Shown in pieces: positions 25,007 through 35,690 of a stretch of DNA of 40,480 nt; position 1 is the first letter of the stretch; the number at the start of each line of letters is the position of its first letter. The stretch is from Myxococcaceae bacterium (GTDB lineage: Bacteria; Myxococcota; Myxococcia; Myxococcales; Myxococcaceae): NCBI GenBank assembly GCA_016926755.1, contig JAFGNZ010000287.1, positions 1 to 40,480 on the forward strand, read 5' to 3'. A program made the translations under genes and the position numbers. Below the pieces are notes generated by a model. The model searched no databases. It saw only the letters and a program-made list of their open reading frames with translations, and was not told the DNA's origin.

Positions 25007-26389
25007 TCACCTCTCCTGGCGGCGCAGGAGGATCTGGCTGCTCTCGCCTCCCTCGCGGCTGCCCTCGGGGCTCTCATACAAGTAGTCGGACACCTCCGAG
25101 TCGGCGACGTCCACGGGCGAGCCCAGGCGCAGCCGGCTCACGTCATTGGGCTCGTTGGCGAGCCTGCCGTGCCACCGGCCGTTCTTGTCCACCGAGGTGA
25201 CCTCCAGCCACATGTACTCGAGGTTGCCGCCGTCGGTGCGAAAGCTCGCCTTGAGCAGCAGCCGCTCGGGGTACTGCAGCCCCTTGGCCACGCGCGGCTT
25301 GAGCACGGCGAGCCGGGCCCGGGCCTTGCGCGCCACCGCCTCCAGCTCGGGATCCTCTGGAGGCGCGCTGGTGACCTCGTCGACGGGCTTGCCCAGGAGC
25401 GTGTCGAGCGCTGCCCGCTGCCGCTCCTCGAGCGCCCCGGTGCCAGGGAAGGAGAGCTCGAGCAGCACGTTCTCCGGATCGCCCTGATCGCGCTGGCCCT
25501 CGAGGGCCCGCAGCTTCACGCGTCCGCGCGCCCCCTCCCGGGGTTGGAGCTGGCGCTTCAACCGGGCGTCCTTCACCTTCGCCAGATCCACCTCCAGCGT
25601 CCCATCGGCGGCGGGCACCAGCCCCTCGGCCAACAGCTGCGCGACGCCGTTGACGAGCCGCCCCATGCCGTCATCCATCGAGGCGGGCACCTGCTCCACC
25701 ACCACATCCGGCAGGCCGAGCTTCGCCATCCCCAGGCTGATGACGCGCAAGGCCGAGCCGTCCTGGTACACGTGCAGCGTGATGTGCGCGTTGACGGGGG
25801 GCACGCCGCCGCTCCAGCCATCCAGCCGGGTCTCCTTCCAGCTCCGGGCAGAGAAGTACTCGCGCGTCTCGGTGTCCCACAGGAAGGCGCCATGCTCGGC
25901 CGCCAGCTGGTGGGCAAAGCGCGTGGCCGACAGGAGCACCTCGTGGCGTTGGGCGAAGGGCGCGCGGAACGCCAGCAGGGTGGCATGCCGCGCTCCCAGC
26001 AGCTGCTTGCGCTCCGAGGCCTCCAGCTTCCGCCCGAAGTACTCGAGCATCCGCTCGTCCATGGGCTCCAGGTCCTCGGGGGGGAGGGGCTGCACCAGGG
26101 CCTCGGGCCGGGTCGCGGTGGCCGCGGAGGACTCGGCCTCCGCCACGGAGTTCAGCCCCTTGTACTTCGACGCCAGCAGCTTGCGCGCCCTGGCGACGAG
26201 ATCGCTCTTCGGCGCGGTGGGGTGGAACAGCAGCACCGACCAGGTGACCTCGGGGGCGTAGAGCTCCGCCCGGGGGAAGGCCTTGGCTGAGGGCGCGGGG
26301 GCCTCGGCGCCCGCCTTCGCCAGGGGGGCCAGCGCCAGCACCAGGAGGACGGGGACACACCGCTGCGTGAGCATGCGGAGGAGAGACAT
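25007..26389 (-). CDS. Exported protein with C-terminal DUF2314 domain
   Basis: 460 residues from ATG 26389. The upstream open frame is not protein-like. A signal peptide is visible (VPVLLVLALAPLAKAGA, cleavage near residue 27), so the protein is probably periplasmic or secreted. Residues ~35-330 contain a poorly characterised region (VTWSVLLFHPTAPKSDLVARARKL, FAHQLAAEHGAFLWDTETREYF, MDDGMGRLVNGVAQLL). From ~385 there is a DUF2314 domain: EYMWLEVTSVDKNGRWHGRL, NEPNDVSRLRLGSPVDV. DUF2314 proteins such as YegJ are uncharacterised. It lies 88 bp downstream of the methyltransferase gene on the same strand, so it may be read from the tgt promoter as a third gene, but the gap makes this uncertain. 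Confidence 0.8.
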   Translation of the reverse strand: MSLLRMLTQRCVPVLLVLALAPLAKAGAEAPAPSAKAFPRAELYAPEVTWSVLLFHPTAPKSDLVARARKLLASKYKGLNSVAEAESSAATATRPEALVQPLPPEDLEPMDERMLEYFGRKLEASERKQLLGARHATLLAFRAPFAQRHEVLLSATRFAHQLAAEHGAFLWDTETREYFSARSWKETRLDGWSGGVPPVNAHITLHVYQDGSALRVISLGMAKLGLPDVVVEQVPASMDDGMGRLVNGVAQLLAEGLVPAADGTLEVDLAKVKDARLKRQLQPREGARGRVKLRALEGQRDQGDPENVLLELSFPGTGALEERQRAALDTLLGKPVDEVTSAPPEDPELEAVARKARARLAVLKPRVAKGLQYPERLLLKASFRTDGGNLEYMWLEVTSVDKNGRWHGRLANEPNDVSRLRLGSPVDVADSEVSDYLYESPEGSREGGESSQILLRRQER

Positions 26390-26477
26390 GGAAGGAACTC
26401 CGGACAGGAGGAAGCCGTGGAAACGACCGCGGAGTATGCCCACTCCGGGGCACGGCGTCTCCCGAAGTGGGGCGCCC

Positions 26478-27317
26478 TCAGCGCGCGCGCCACTGCGGAT
26501 GGGCGAGCACCCGCGCCTCGAGCTCGGGCGTGAGCGGAGCCCCGTGGGGGGCCCGAGCGGACGAGCGGCGCCAGCGCTCCAGCCAGCGCTCGCCCAGCGG
26601 GGCCGCCAGCGCCTCCAGGCGCGTGGCCGCCACCGTCGTCTCCCCCTTCGTGCCGGTGGACAGCCCGGCGCCCACATGGAAGCCGGCCAGGAGCAGTGTC
26701 ACGCGGGTGGGCGTGGCCGCGCTGTACGTCATCAGCAGGGCACCCTCCCCGTCCTCGCGGCAGCGGGCACGCACCCGCGAGAGCACCGCCTCCGTCCACA
26801 TCTCCGGGTTGGCGGCCGGGGAGAAGGGATCAAAGGAGACGAGGTCCACCAGAGGCAGCGGGCCCTCCAGGTGGGCGAGCGCGTTGCCCAGGAGGAGCCG
26901 CCAGCGCAGCCCGTCCCCTTCCCAGAGGCCCTCGCGCATGAGCGCCTCGGCCGGCTCTCGGAAGGGCTGCAGGAAGGAGAAGCCCTCCGGATCCGCCAGC
27001 GCCAGCCGGAGCGGCGCCAGGTCCACCTCCAGGCTCACGAGCTCGAGAGGCCTGCGGCGCTCGGCCCCCAGCTCGCGGGCGCAGGTGAGCGCGGCCACCG
27101 CGTTGGTGGCGGCGCCCAGCCCCACGTCGAGGATGACGAGGGGCGGGCCCGGCTGGCGCAGGCGCTCGGCCAGCCGCGGCTGCTCCACATAGAGGCGCAA
27201 GGCCTCCTGCCAGGGGCCGACGCTCGGGTGCATCACCTCGCCGTGCCCCAGGTGCTTCACGGCACGCGCGCCGTTGCGCAGCGTCACCACCTCGAAGTCG
27301 CCGTCGCGCATCTCCAT
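26478..27317 (-). CDS. MnmC-like SAM-dependent methyltransferase
   Basis: 279 residues resembling the methyltransferase half of MnmC, which makes mnm5 modifications on uridine 34 of certain tRNAs. Motifs: ILDVGLGAATNAVAAL (SAM-binding loop), LVSLEVDLAPLRLA (acidic end of beta-2), VDLVSFDPFSPAANPEMWTE (matching DaFsPakNPelW), and GALLMTYSAATPTRVTLLLAGFHV plus GTKGETTVA. The FAD-dependent oxidase half of full MnmC is absent, as in stand-alone MnmC2-type proteins. The start is ATG 27317 with AGGAG immediately upstream, though ATG 27311 has better spacing. It begins 26 nt after the end of tgt on the same strand. Both genes would then act on the tRNA wobble position. The exact tRNA substrate is inferred, not shown. 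Confidence 0.82.
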   Translation of the reverse strand: MEMRDGDFEVVTLRNGARAVKHLGHGEVMHPSVGPWQEALRLYVEQPRLAERLRQPGPPLVILDVGLGAATNAVAALTCARELGAERRRPLELVSLEVDLAPLRLALADPEGFSFLQPFREPAEALMREGLWEGDGLRWRLLLGNALAHLEGPLPLVDLVSFDPFSPAANPEMWTEAVLSRVRARCREDGEGALLMTYSAATPTRVTLLLAGFHVGAGLSTGTKGETTVAATRLEALAAPLGERWLERWRRSSARAPHGAPLTPELEARVLAHPQWRAR

Positions 27318-27343
27318 GAGCTCCTGGGCCCTGGCCGTGGGCC

Positions 27344-28522
<1,179 letters not shown>

Positions 28523-28705
28523 TTATACCTGCCGCGCGCTTGCTTCACCCGGATGATGTGAGCGCCCGCCCCACCGCCTGCCCGGCACCCCGGGGGTCCC
28601 GGCCCACCTCCCCCGCCCGGAAATCCCGGCCGCCGGCATGAACTCCACCGCCAGTGCGTTACTAGGAGCCCCACCGCGCCCCATTTCCGCTAGAAGAGCG
28701 CCGCC

Positions 28706-30307
28706 ATGTTCAACGTCATCAATGTCTCCAAGGCCTACGGGCCCAAGAAGCTGTTCGAGGAGGTCAACGTCGCCTTCTCCCCTGGCCGCCGCTATGGCCT
28801 GACCGGCCCCAACGGGGCGGGCAAGTCCACCTTCATGAAGATCCTGGCGGGGGACGAGGAGGCGGACATGGGCACGATCTCCCGGCCGAAGCGCCTGGGC
28901 ATCCTGCGCCAGGACCACTTCCGCTACGAGGACACGCGCGTGCTGGACGTGGTGCTCATGGGGAACAAGCCCCTGTGGGACGCCATGCACGAGAAGAACA
29001 CGCTGCTGGCCAAGGCGGACATCACCGAGGAGGACGGCAACCGCCTGGGTGAGCTCGAGGGCGTGATCGCCGAGGAGGACGGCTACGTCGCGGAGAGCGA
29101 CGCGGCGACGCTGCTGGTGGGCCTGGGCATCGAAGAGAATACCCACGAGGGCCCCATGCGGCAGCTCACCGGCGGCCTGAAGCTGCGGGTGCTGCTGGCG
29201 CAGGCGCTCTTCGGCAAGCCCGAGGGGCTGCTGCTGGACGAGCCCACCAACAACCTGGACATCGAGTCCATCCGCTGGCTGGAGAACTTCCTGAAGGAGT
29301 ACCAGGGCGTGCTGATCACCATCAGCCACGACCGGCACTTCCTCAACGAGATCTGCACGCACATCGCGGACATCGACTACGAGACGATCATCCAGTACAC
29401 GGGCGGCTACGACGAGATGGTGCACCAGAAGGCGCAGGTGCGCAGCCGCGTGGAGTCCGAAGTCTCGGAGAAGAAGAAGAAGATCGCCCAGCTGCAGGAC
29501 TTCGTGGCGCGGTTCCACGCCGGCACGCGCGCCTCGCAGGTGCAGAGCCGCATCAAGCAGATCGAGAAGCTGCGCACGGATGACTTGAAGCGCTCGAACA
29601 TCGCGCGGCCGTTCATCCGCTTCGATCAGAAGCAGGTCAGCGGCAAGCAGACGCTGATGATCGAGGGCATCCACAAGTCCTTCGACGGGGTGCCGGTCAT
29701 CAAGCCGTTCAACGCGCTGGTGTGCAAGGGCGAGAGGATCTGCGTCATCGGCCGCAACGGCGTGGGCAAGTCCACGCTGGTGAAGATGATCGCGGGGCAG
29801 ATCGAGCCGGATGGGGGCGGCATCAAGTGGGGCCACCAGGCGGCGATGGGTTACCTGCCGCAGGATCACCACGGCACCATCCGCCAGAACACCACGGCCT
29901 TCGAGTGGCTGCGCGACATCAACGTCAAGCTGACCAACGAGGAGATCTCGGGGGTGCTGGGGCGGATGCTCTTCTCGGGCGAGGAGCGGATGAAGCCCAC
30001 CACGACGCTGTCCGGTGGCGAGACGGTGCGGCTGCTCTTGTGCAAGCTGATGCTGACACAGGACAACGTGCTGGTGCTGGACGAGCCCACCAACCACCTG
30101 GATCTGGAGTCCATCAGCGCGCTGGCCGACGGCCTCAAGAAGTTCGAGGGCACCGTCATTGTCGTGACGCACGACCAGGAGCTGATCTCCGAGGTGGCCA
30201 CGCGCATCTGGTCGCTCAAGGAGGGCCAGGAGGTGCTCGACTACAACGGGCCCTTCCACGAGTTCCTCGCGAAGCACTCGGCCGACACCGCCCTCCGCCG
30301 CCGGTAG
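28706..30307 (+). CDS. ybiT: ABC-F family ATPase, YbiT type
   Basis: Cytoplasmic ABC-F protein without membrane domains; such proteins bind the ribosomal E site and adjust translation, and some confer antibiotic resistance. 533 residues with two nucleotide-binding domains: Walker A with Lys40 (GPNGAGKST) and Lys355 (GRNGVGKST), signature LTGG then LSGGETVRLL, Walker B LLLDEPTNNLD and LVLDEPTNHLD, each with catalytic Glu. The linker between them is charged (EVSEKKKKIAQLQDFVARFHAGTRASQ, PtIM region). Length, RRYGLTGPNGAGKSTFMKIL, IRWLENFL and FEWLRDINVK follow YbiT more closely than EttA or Uup. The first signature has Thr in place of Ser. It converges on the YihY-family gene with only 8 bp between stop codons. 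Confidence 0.93.
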   Translation: MFNVINVSKAYGPKKLFEEVNVAFSPGRRYGLTGPNGAGKSTFMKILAGDEEADMGTISRPKRLGILRQDHFRYEDTRVLDVVLMGNKPLWDAMHEKNTLLAKADITEEDGNRLGELEGVIAEEDGYVAESDAATLLVGLGIEENTHEGPMRQLTGGLKLRVLLAQALFGKPEGLLLDEPTNNLDIESIRWLENFLKEYQGVLITISHDRHFLNEICTHIADIDYETIIQYTGGYDEMVHQKAQVRSRVESEVSEKKKKIAQLQDFVARFHAGTRASQVQSRIKQIEKLRTDDLKRSNIARPFIRFDQKQVSGKQTLMIEGIHKSFDGVPVIKPFNALVCKGERICVIGRNGVGKSTLVKMIAGQIEPDGGGIKWGHQAAMGYLPQDHHGTIRQNTTAFEWLRDINVKLTNEEISGVLGRMLFSGEERMKPTTTLSGGETVRLLLCKLMLTQDNVLVLDEPTNHLDLESISALADGLKKFEGTVIVVTHDQELISEVATRIWSLKEGQEVLDYNGPFHEFLAKHSADTALRRR

Positions 30308-30315
30308 CCCCGGGC

Positions 30316-31371
30316 TCAGCTCGGCCGGGTGCCCCGGCGCAGCAGGAACAGGCCCAGGCCGAAGCCCGCGGCCCACTGGAGCGCGGCCGCCAGCGGGGTG
30401 CTCCGCAGGGACGGCTGGGGCGAGGGAGGAGCCCCTGGCTCGGGGCGGAAGTCCGTGGCGCCGGGTAGCCGCGCGCCGCCGCGCTCCAGCTCGGACTTCG
30501 TTGCCACCACTCCGCCTGGCTCCGGCCGCTTCTGGCCGGGCGACTTCCCCTCGGGCGAGCGGTGCTCGATGAGGGCATTGATCTCCGCGCCCAGCAGGAT
30601 CACCTGCGCGGAGATCCACATCCACAGCAGCATGACAATCACACCGCCGATGGCGCCGTAGTTCGCGTCATACTTGCCGAAGTTGGCCACGTACTTCGAG
30701 AAGCCCCACGAGGCGAGCACCCAGATGATGACGCCCACGACGGAGCCGGGCGTGATGAACTTGAAGCGCTGCTTCACATTCGGCAGCCCCCAGTAGAGCA
30801 ACGCCCACAGGAACATCATCAGCACCCCCGCCACGGGCAGGCGCAGCCAGGTCACCAGGGTGGGGAATGGATCTCCGAGCTTCTCGGCCAGAGGGGGCGT
30901 GGCGATCGCCACCGCGGCCGCGAGGACGGAGAAGATCGCGGCCACCAGCGTCGCCAGGATGGCAACGCCCCGTTGCTTCCAGAAGGGCCTCGCCTCCTCC
31001 ACGCCATAGGCGGTGTTGAGCGCCTTCATGAGCGCGACGATCCCGCCCGAGGCGGCCCAGATCGCGCCCAGGCCGCCCACTGTCAACAGGCCCACGCTGT
31101 TGCTCTGGGCCAGCGACTGGATCCGATCGCTCAGGATGGACACCACCTCCTTGGGCGCCACCTGGGACAGCTGTTGGATCAACCCCTGCGCCTGGGCGGG
31201 ATCGATGATCACGCTCGCCAGCGAGACCAGGAAGAGCAGAAACGGGAAGAGCGCCAGGACCCAGAAGAAGGTCAGCGAGCCGGCGACGTCGCTCACCTTG
31301 TCGCGCGTGTACTCGTTCTTCAGCGTCTTGAAGAACTCCTTCCAACCCATCCCCTTGCCTGGGAGAACCAT
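30316..31371 (-). CDS. YihY/BrkB-family inner membrane protein
   Basis: 351 residues from ATG 31371; GGAGG lies 5 nt upstream, which beats the in-frame ATG at 31410. Six membrane segments can be read: SLTFFWVLALFPFLLFLVSL (with the family's FFxxLALFPF motif), LLTVGGLGAIWAASGGI (with the ALMKALNTAYGV motif after it), VAILATLVAAIFSVLAAAVA, GVLMMFLWALLYWGL, SVVGVIIWVLASWGF and GGVIVMLLWMWISAQVILLG followed by GAEINA. After a ~60-residue Pro/Gly/Arg-rich linker there is an extra hydrophobic segment near the C-terminus (LAAALQWAAGFGLGLFLL). The family was once annotated as RNase BN, incorrectly; its function is unknown, possibly in envelope integrity or transport. Confidence 0.9.
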   Translation of the reverse strand: MVLPGKGMGWKEFFKTLKNEYTRDKVSDVAGSLTFFWVLALFPFLLFLVSLASVIIDPAQAQGLIQQLSQVAPKEVVSILSDRIQSLAQSNSVGLLTVGGLGAIWAASGGIVALMKALNTAYGVEEARPFWKQRGVAILATLVAAIFSVLAAAVAIATPPLAEKLGDPFPTLVTWLRLPVAGVLMMFLWALLYWGLPNVKQRFKFITPGSVVGVIIWVLASWGFSKYVANFGKYDANYGAIGGVIVMLLWMWISAQVILLGAEINALIEHRSPEGKSPGQKRPEPGGVVATKSELERGGARLPGATDFRPEPGAPPSPQPSLRSTPLAAALQWAAGFGLGLFLLRRGTRPS

Positions 31372-31440
31372 TCCGCCTCCTCGACAGTGTCCCGCTGTGA
31401 GGATGTGCACTCACCTCCCGGGCTGGCGGGGAGCGCCACG

Positions 31441-31460
31441 GAGCGCCCGGAGGGGCGCTC
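31441..31460 (-). terminator. Hairpin after the beta-helix protein gene
   Basis: gagcgccc (31441-31448) and gggcgctc (31453-31460) form a perfect 8-bp stem with a 4-nt loop, 36 bp after the stop of the beta-helix gene. No T-tract. Confidence 0.5.
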
Positions 31461-31496
31461 GGAGAGCAGGCAGGAGAAGGGGTGTACAGAGGCTCA

Positions 31497-34028
31497 CTAC
31501 CTCTCTACAGCTCCAATGTCGGGGCGCGCTCCCCGGGGCCGGCGCATGCCGCGCTGGTCGTTCATCAGGCCCGTACGGGCCGCCGCGTTGATGGCCGGGC
31601 TCCCAGCCGCGGGCAGGTGGGTCAACGAGCGCCCCCCGTTGTTTCTCAGTGAGCCAAGGCGGGCGTTCGTGGACTGCCTGTCTCCACTCGCACGGAGGTT
31701 GCAGGAGGTGTCGCTGGCGATGTTGTTTCCCTGCGAGGCCGGTGGCAGGCCCGCACACTCGGGACCGGATGGGTTCGCCAGGATCGTGTTCCACACGGAG
31801 AGCGAACTCCCCGAACCAAACCGGAGCAGGCCGGTGCCGCCTCCTGTCGCCCTGTTGTTGGCGATCGTCGCATGCAGGAGGGAAAGACTCCCGTTCGTTG
31901 ACACGCCTCCACCGCTGTCGCTGGACGTGTTGCCACTGATCGTCGAGTTGACGATCGTGCCGGTGCTGGCGAATACCCCGCCGCCCGGCGCACTGGAGGT
32001 GTTGCCGGACACCGTGCTCTCTCTGAGGTCCAGGCGCACCGCCATGATGCCGCCACCTGAGCCGAACGGTGCTCTGTTGGAGGCGATGGTGCTCCGGGCC
32101 ACTGTGACGTCTCCCCCGTCCACGCCGCCTCCTTGACCGCTCGCCTGATTGCCCGTGATGGTGCAGATATCGAGGGTGAGCTGGCCAGTGGCGTGGATCC
32201 CGCCGCCGTGGCCGCCAAAGAAGGGCGCGCGGTTGTTGCGAATGATCACATTGTGGGCGGAAAGGCTCGAATCGAAGCCTTCCACCATGATGCCTCCACC
32301 GATCCAGGCGGACTCGTTCCCCTCGACGATAGCATCGCGGAGCGTGAGCGAAGCCGAGAACGCCCGGATGGCGCCACCTCCCGCGTCGTTGCCATTGCGG
32401 AGGGTCATCCCACGGACAGTGGCTGTCACCTCGTGCGCCACGTCGAAGATCCGGCTGTGGCCGTTGCCGTTGACGGACACCGTGGCCCTGTTCACCCCCG
32501 CCACAGTGACGTTATCGCGCAGGTCGAGATCCCCGCCGGCGGCGGGATCGAGACCGGTCTCCTCATCGCTGGTCGGGGGGATGAGCAGGCCGTAGGCGCC
32601 CGCGGGGACGATGATCTCCTGGTGCCCTGGCAACCGGTTGGCTTCCTGGACAGCCGCGCGGAGCGAGCAGGCTCCGAATGCCGTCGCGCAGGTTGCGTCT
32701 CCAGGCAAGGCGTCGACCTGGTCGTCCGTGGTGTCCACCACGATCTGGGTCGGGACCGGCACCTCGATCTCGACCGCGCCCAGATCACACAGGAGCCGCG
32801 TGACGCCCCGTTGATCCGTGGCCGGGCAGGAATCGGAGATGGACCCACCCGTCGGAGATGGGTTCCCTGCATCCTTCACCGGGCTGGTCGACGCAGGGAG
32901 GTGGGTGCGGGTGGGCCCGCCATTGTTTGCCAGCGGGCCGAGCTGCGGATTCACGCCGATGAGGAATGGTTCGATCACAGGGGGCAACTGACAGCCGTTC
33001 GCATCTCCGAGCAGCACGTGGGTACTGGTGAAGGAGATGGGGCCAGCACAGTCGTTGGGACCGCCGCGGCCGTCGTTTCCAGCGATGATGCTGTTCCTGA
33101 CAACGAGCGTCGCCGACGCAAACGACTGCACCCCACCGCCCAGGAAGCTGGCCGGGTCGGTTCCTATCCCCCTGTTTCCCGTTATCGTGACGTTGTCGAG
33201 GACCGCGAAGCCAACATTGTTGATCCCGCCCGTACCGGCCCTGGGCGAGTCGGCGATGTTGCCGCTGACCGTCGTGTTGCGCAGGACCAGGACCCCGGCA
33301 CTGTTGTTCCTGATGGCTCCAGCCCGATTCGAGCTGTTGCCAGCCACGAGGGACTCATGCAGGAGCAGCGTGCCACTGTTGTTGATGCCACCGCCGAAGG
33401 CTCCTGTCGCGGTGTTCGACTCGATCGCCGTCCGCTGCACCGTGACCCTCGCACCGGCTCCCACCCACATCCCTCCGCCGCCGGTGAACCCCGTGTTCTG
33501 GGCGATGCGGGCATCGTTGATCTCGACCACGCTGGCACCCTGGACGAGGAAGCCGCCCCCTCCTTGTGCGAAGCCCCCTCGAACCTGGAGGGCCCGGAAC
33601 TCGACCTGAGCCCCGTCCACCTGAAAGACGCGGCTGCGCCCGCTCCCATCGATCACCGTGCTCCCGGCTCCAGCTCCTACCAACGTCATCTGCGAGTTGA
33701 TCAGCAACTCACTCCCGAGCGGGATCGTCATGGCGGGGAGGTTGATCAGATCACTGCCGGGGAGGGCATTTGCCTCGCCTATCGCTGCACGGAGCGTGCA
33801 ACCTCCTCCGGTAGCGGCGCAGACCCCGTCACCCGGGCTGGTGTCGCCGGTGTCACCCGAACTCGTGACCGCGAACGTGGCGGCGACCGCCTGCCCTGGC
33901 AACAGCACCATCCCTGCGAGCAGTACGATCCACAGGGGGGCGACCGATGAGTCACGCCTCACCATCCGCTCCCTGATCGCCAAGGACTTCGAGCAACCAA
34001 GCCCCTTGTCTGCTCTCCGCTCTCCCAT
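31497..34028 (-). CDS. Secreted right-handed beta-helix protein, duplicated CSLREAI-type modules
   Basis: 843 residues from ATG 34028, which has AGGAGG 7 nt upstream; ATG 33965 is an alternative giving a more typical signal peptide (APLWIVLLAGMVLLPGQAVAA). The protein is two copies of one module: residues ~49-420 and ~425-843. Each begins with VxxxDxxxxxPGDxxC, then a CxLRAAxxEAN block, then a parallel beta-helix of short repeats (xIxGNxxxxGGGxxxxG), and ends with LxNNGGxxxTHLPAxxSPxxxA, DQRG and a final xxxGAVE. No catalytic site, beta-barrel, sortase-type or MYXO-CTERM tail is present; the protein ends right after the module. It is probably an extracellular adhesin or structural or polysaccharide-binding protein. 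It lies downstream of the rhamnose operon on the same strand but is separated by 226 bp. Confidence 0.88.
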   Translation of the reverse strand: MGERRADKGLGCSKSLAIRERMVRRDSSVAPLWIVLLAGMVLLPGQAVAATFAVTSSGDTGDTSPGDGVCAATGGGCTLRAAIGEANALPGSDLINLPAMTIPLGSELLINSQMTLVGAGAGSTVIDGSGRSRVFQVDGAQVEFRALQVRGGFAQGGGGFLVQGASVVEINDARIAQNTGFTGGGGMWVGAGARVTVQRTAIESNTATGAFGGGINNSGTLLLHESLVAGNSSNRAGAIRNNSAGVLVLRNTTVSGNIADSPRAGTGGINNVGFAVLDNVTITGNRGIGTDPASFLGGGVQSFASATLVVRNSIIAGNDGRGGPNDCAGPISFTSTHVLLGDANGCQLPPVIEPFLIGVNPQLGPLANNGGPTRTHLPASTSPVKDAGNPSPTGGSISDSCPATDQRGVTRLLCDLGAVEIEVPVPTQIVVDTTDDQVDALPGDATCATAFGACSLRAAVQEANRLPGHQEIIVPAGAYGLLIPPTSDEETGLDPAAGGDLDLRDNVTVAGVNRATVSVNGNGHSRIFDVAHEVTATVRGMTLRNGNDAGGGAIRAFSASLTLRDAIVEGNESAWIGGGIMVEGFDSSLSAHNVIIRNNRAPFFGGHGGGIHATGQLTLDICTITGNQASGQGGGVDGGDVTVARSTIASNRAPFGSGGGIMAVRLDLRESTVSGNTSSAPGGGVFASTGTIVNSTISGNTSSDSGGGVSTNGSLSLLHATIANNRATGGGTGLLRFGSGSSLSVWNTILANPSGPECAGLPPASQGNNIASDTSCNLRASGDRQSTNARLGSLRNNGGRSLTHLPAAGSPAINAAARTGLMNDQRGMRRPRGARPDIGAVER

Positions 34029-34218
34029 GGTGCCCCTCCTGATACCGAGGGTGTGGATTGTCGAGATTCCGTGCACACGGCGACTGAGAGCTTGGAGAAC
34101 GGGTGGCTGAGCGCGGGTCTGCTGGCTGCGCCAGCCTCAGGCACCGCGCCCGCGCCAGGCGCATTGCCTGATGCCGCCGCGAGAAGACGGCCATGGTGGC
34201 GCGGGTCTGGTCGAGGGC

Positions 34219-34233
34219 CTGCGCGGTGCGCAG
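34219..34233 (-). terminator. Small hairpin after rfbC
   Basis: ctgcgc (34219-34224) and gcgcag (34228-34233) form a 6-bp stem with a ggt loop, 21 bp after the rfbC stop. A second, longer weak hairpin (tcaggca / tgcctga) lies further on, around 34137-34170. Neither has a T-tract. Confidence 0.3.
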
Positions 34234-34254
34234 CCTCTCGGGCACCCCACCAAC

Positions 34255-34809
34255 TCAGCCCGCGTACACGGGCAGCACCGGCGCGTCCTTCAGGCGCGGC
34301 GCCGCGGTGTCCTTGGGGGACAGCTTCGGCGCGCCGGAGAGCGGCCAGGGGATGGCCAGCTCCGGATCGTTCCAGGCGATCCCGCGATCATGCTCCGGGG
34401 CGTAGAACGCCGTGACCTTGTAGTGCAGATCCGCGGACTCGGAGAGGACGCAGAAGCCGTGCGCGAAGCCTTCGGGGATCCACAGCTGACGCCGGTTCTC
34501 CGCGGACAGCTCCAGCCCCACCCACTTGCCGAAAGTCGGCGAGCCGCGGCGGATGTCCACCGCCACGTCGTACACCGCGCCCGCCAGCACCTGGACCAGC
34601 TTCCCCTGGGGTTGGGGCTCCTGGAAGTGCAGCCCGCGCAGCGTCCCCTTCACCGAGCGCGAGGAGTTGTCCTGCACGAAGGGCCCCGGGATGCCGGCGT
34701 CCGCGTAGCGCTTCGCGTGGAACATCTCCAGGAAGAAGCCGCGCTCGTCGCCGAAGACCTTCGGCTCGAGGATCAGCACGCCGGGGATCTCCGTGGAGAT
34801 CACCTTCAC
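34255..34809 (-). CDS. rfbC: dTDP-4-dehydrorhamnose 3,5-epimerase
   Basis: Third step of dTDP-L-rhamnose synthesis: epimerises C3 and C5 of dTDP-4-keto-6-deoxyglucose. 184 residues, standard RmlC length. Catalytic His61 (LRGLHFQ), Lys70 (QGKLVQVL) and Tyr130 (LHYKVTAFY) are present, together with [18 protein letters not shown] and the C-terminal LSPKD. The start is GTG 34809, which overlaps the rfbA stop by four bases (GTGA), so translation is coupled to rfbA. Last gene of the operon. Confidence 0.97.
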   Translation of the reverse strand: MKVISTEIPGVLILEPKVFGDERGFFLEMFHAKRYADAGIPGPFVQDNSSRSVKGTLRGLHFQEPQPQGKLVQVLAGAVYDVAVDIRRGSPTFGKWVGLELSAENRRQLWIPEGFAHGFCVLSESADLHYKVTAFYAPEHDRGIAWNDPELAIPWPLSGAPKLSPKDTAAPRLKDAPVLPVYAG

Positions 34810-35690
34810 GAGACGGCCCCCTTGTTCTCGAGGAGCGCCAGCAGGTACTGGCCGTACTCGTTCTTGCGCATGGGCTCGGCCAGCGCCGCCACCTGGGCAC
34901 CGGTGATGTAGCCCATCCGCCAGGCGATCTCCTCGGGGCAGGCCACCTTGAGCCCCTGCCGGTGCTCGATGATCTCGATGAAGTTGGAGGCCTGCATCAG
35001 CGACTCGTGGGTGCCGGTGTCCAGCCACGCGTAGCCGCGGCCCATCAGCTCCACCTGGAGCTGCCCGCGCCGCAGGTACTCCGCGTTCACGTCGGTGATC
35101 TCCAGCTCGCCGCGCTTGGACGGCTTGAGGTGCGCGGCGATGTCCAGCACCTGGTTGTCATAGAAGTACAGGCCGGTGACGGCGTAGTTGGACTTGGGCT
35201 TCGCCGGCTTCTCCTCGATGCTCAGCGCCCGGTTGTTCGGCCCCAGCTCCACCACGCCGTAGCGCTCCGGATCCTTCACGTAGTAGCCGAACACCGTGGC
35301 GCCCTGGGGCCGCTTCGCCGCGCGCTGCACCACCTCGCTCAGGCCGTGGCCGTAGAAGATGTTGTCGCCCAGGATGAGGCAGGAGCTGTCGCTGCCCACG
35401 AACTGCCGGCCGATGATGAACGCCTGCGCCAGCCCCTCCGGCCGTGGCTGCTCCGCGTACTCGAAGCGCACGCCCCACTGCTCACCGCTGCCGAGCAGCT
35501 CGCGGAAGCGCGGCAGGTCCGTGGGCGTGGAGATGATGAGGATCTCCCGGATCCCCGCCAGCATCAACGTGGTGACGGGGTAGTAGATCATCGGCTTGTC
35601 GTAGATGGGCAGCAGCTGCTTGCTCACCACGCGCGTCAGCGGGTAGAGGCGCGTGCCCGAGCCGCCAGCGAGAACGATCCCTTTCATCAT
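34806..35690 (-). CDS. rfbA: Glucose-1-phosphate thymidylyltransferase
   Basis: First step of the rhamnose pathway: dTTP + glucose-1-phosphate gives dTDP-glucose + PPi. 294 residues, as in RmlA. The nucleotide-binding [11 protein letters not shown] motif is at the N-terminus, followed by [27 protein letters not shown] (metal-binding Asp), [20 protein letters not shown] and the [14 protein letters not shown] block. The ATG at 35690 overlaps the rfbD stop (ATGA); a second ATG follows directly at 35687, and most homologues begin at that one (MKGIVLAGG). Confidence 0.97.
   Translation of the reverse strand: MMKGIVLAGGSGTRLYPLTRVVSKQLLPIYDKPMIYYPVTTLMLAGIREILIISTPTDLPRFRELLGSGEQWGVRFEYAEQPRPEGLAQAFIIGRQFVGSDSSCLILGDNIFYGHGLSEVVQRAAKRPQGATVFGYYVKDPERYGVVELGPNNRALSIEEKPAKPKSNYAVTGLYFYDNQVLDIAAHLKPSKRGELEITDVNAEYLRRGQLQVELMGRGYAWLDTGTHESLMQASNFIEIIEHRQGLKVACPEEIAWRMGYITGAQVAALAEPMRKNEYGQYLLALLENKGAVS

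Noticed and set aside
28523-30625. 700-codon minus-strand frame opposite the ABC-F gene
   Set aside because: Antisense to a strongly recognised ABC-F protein.
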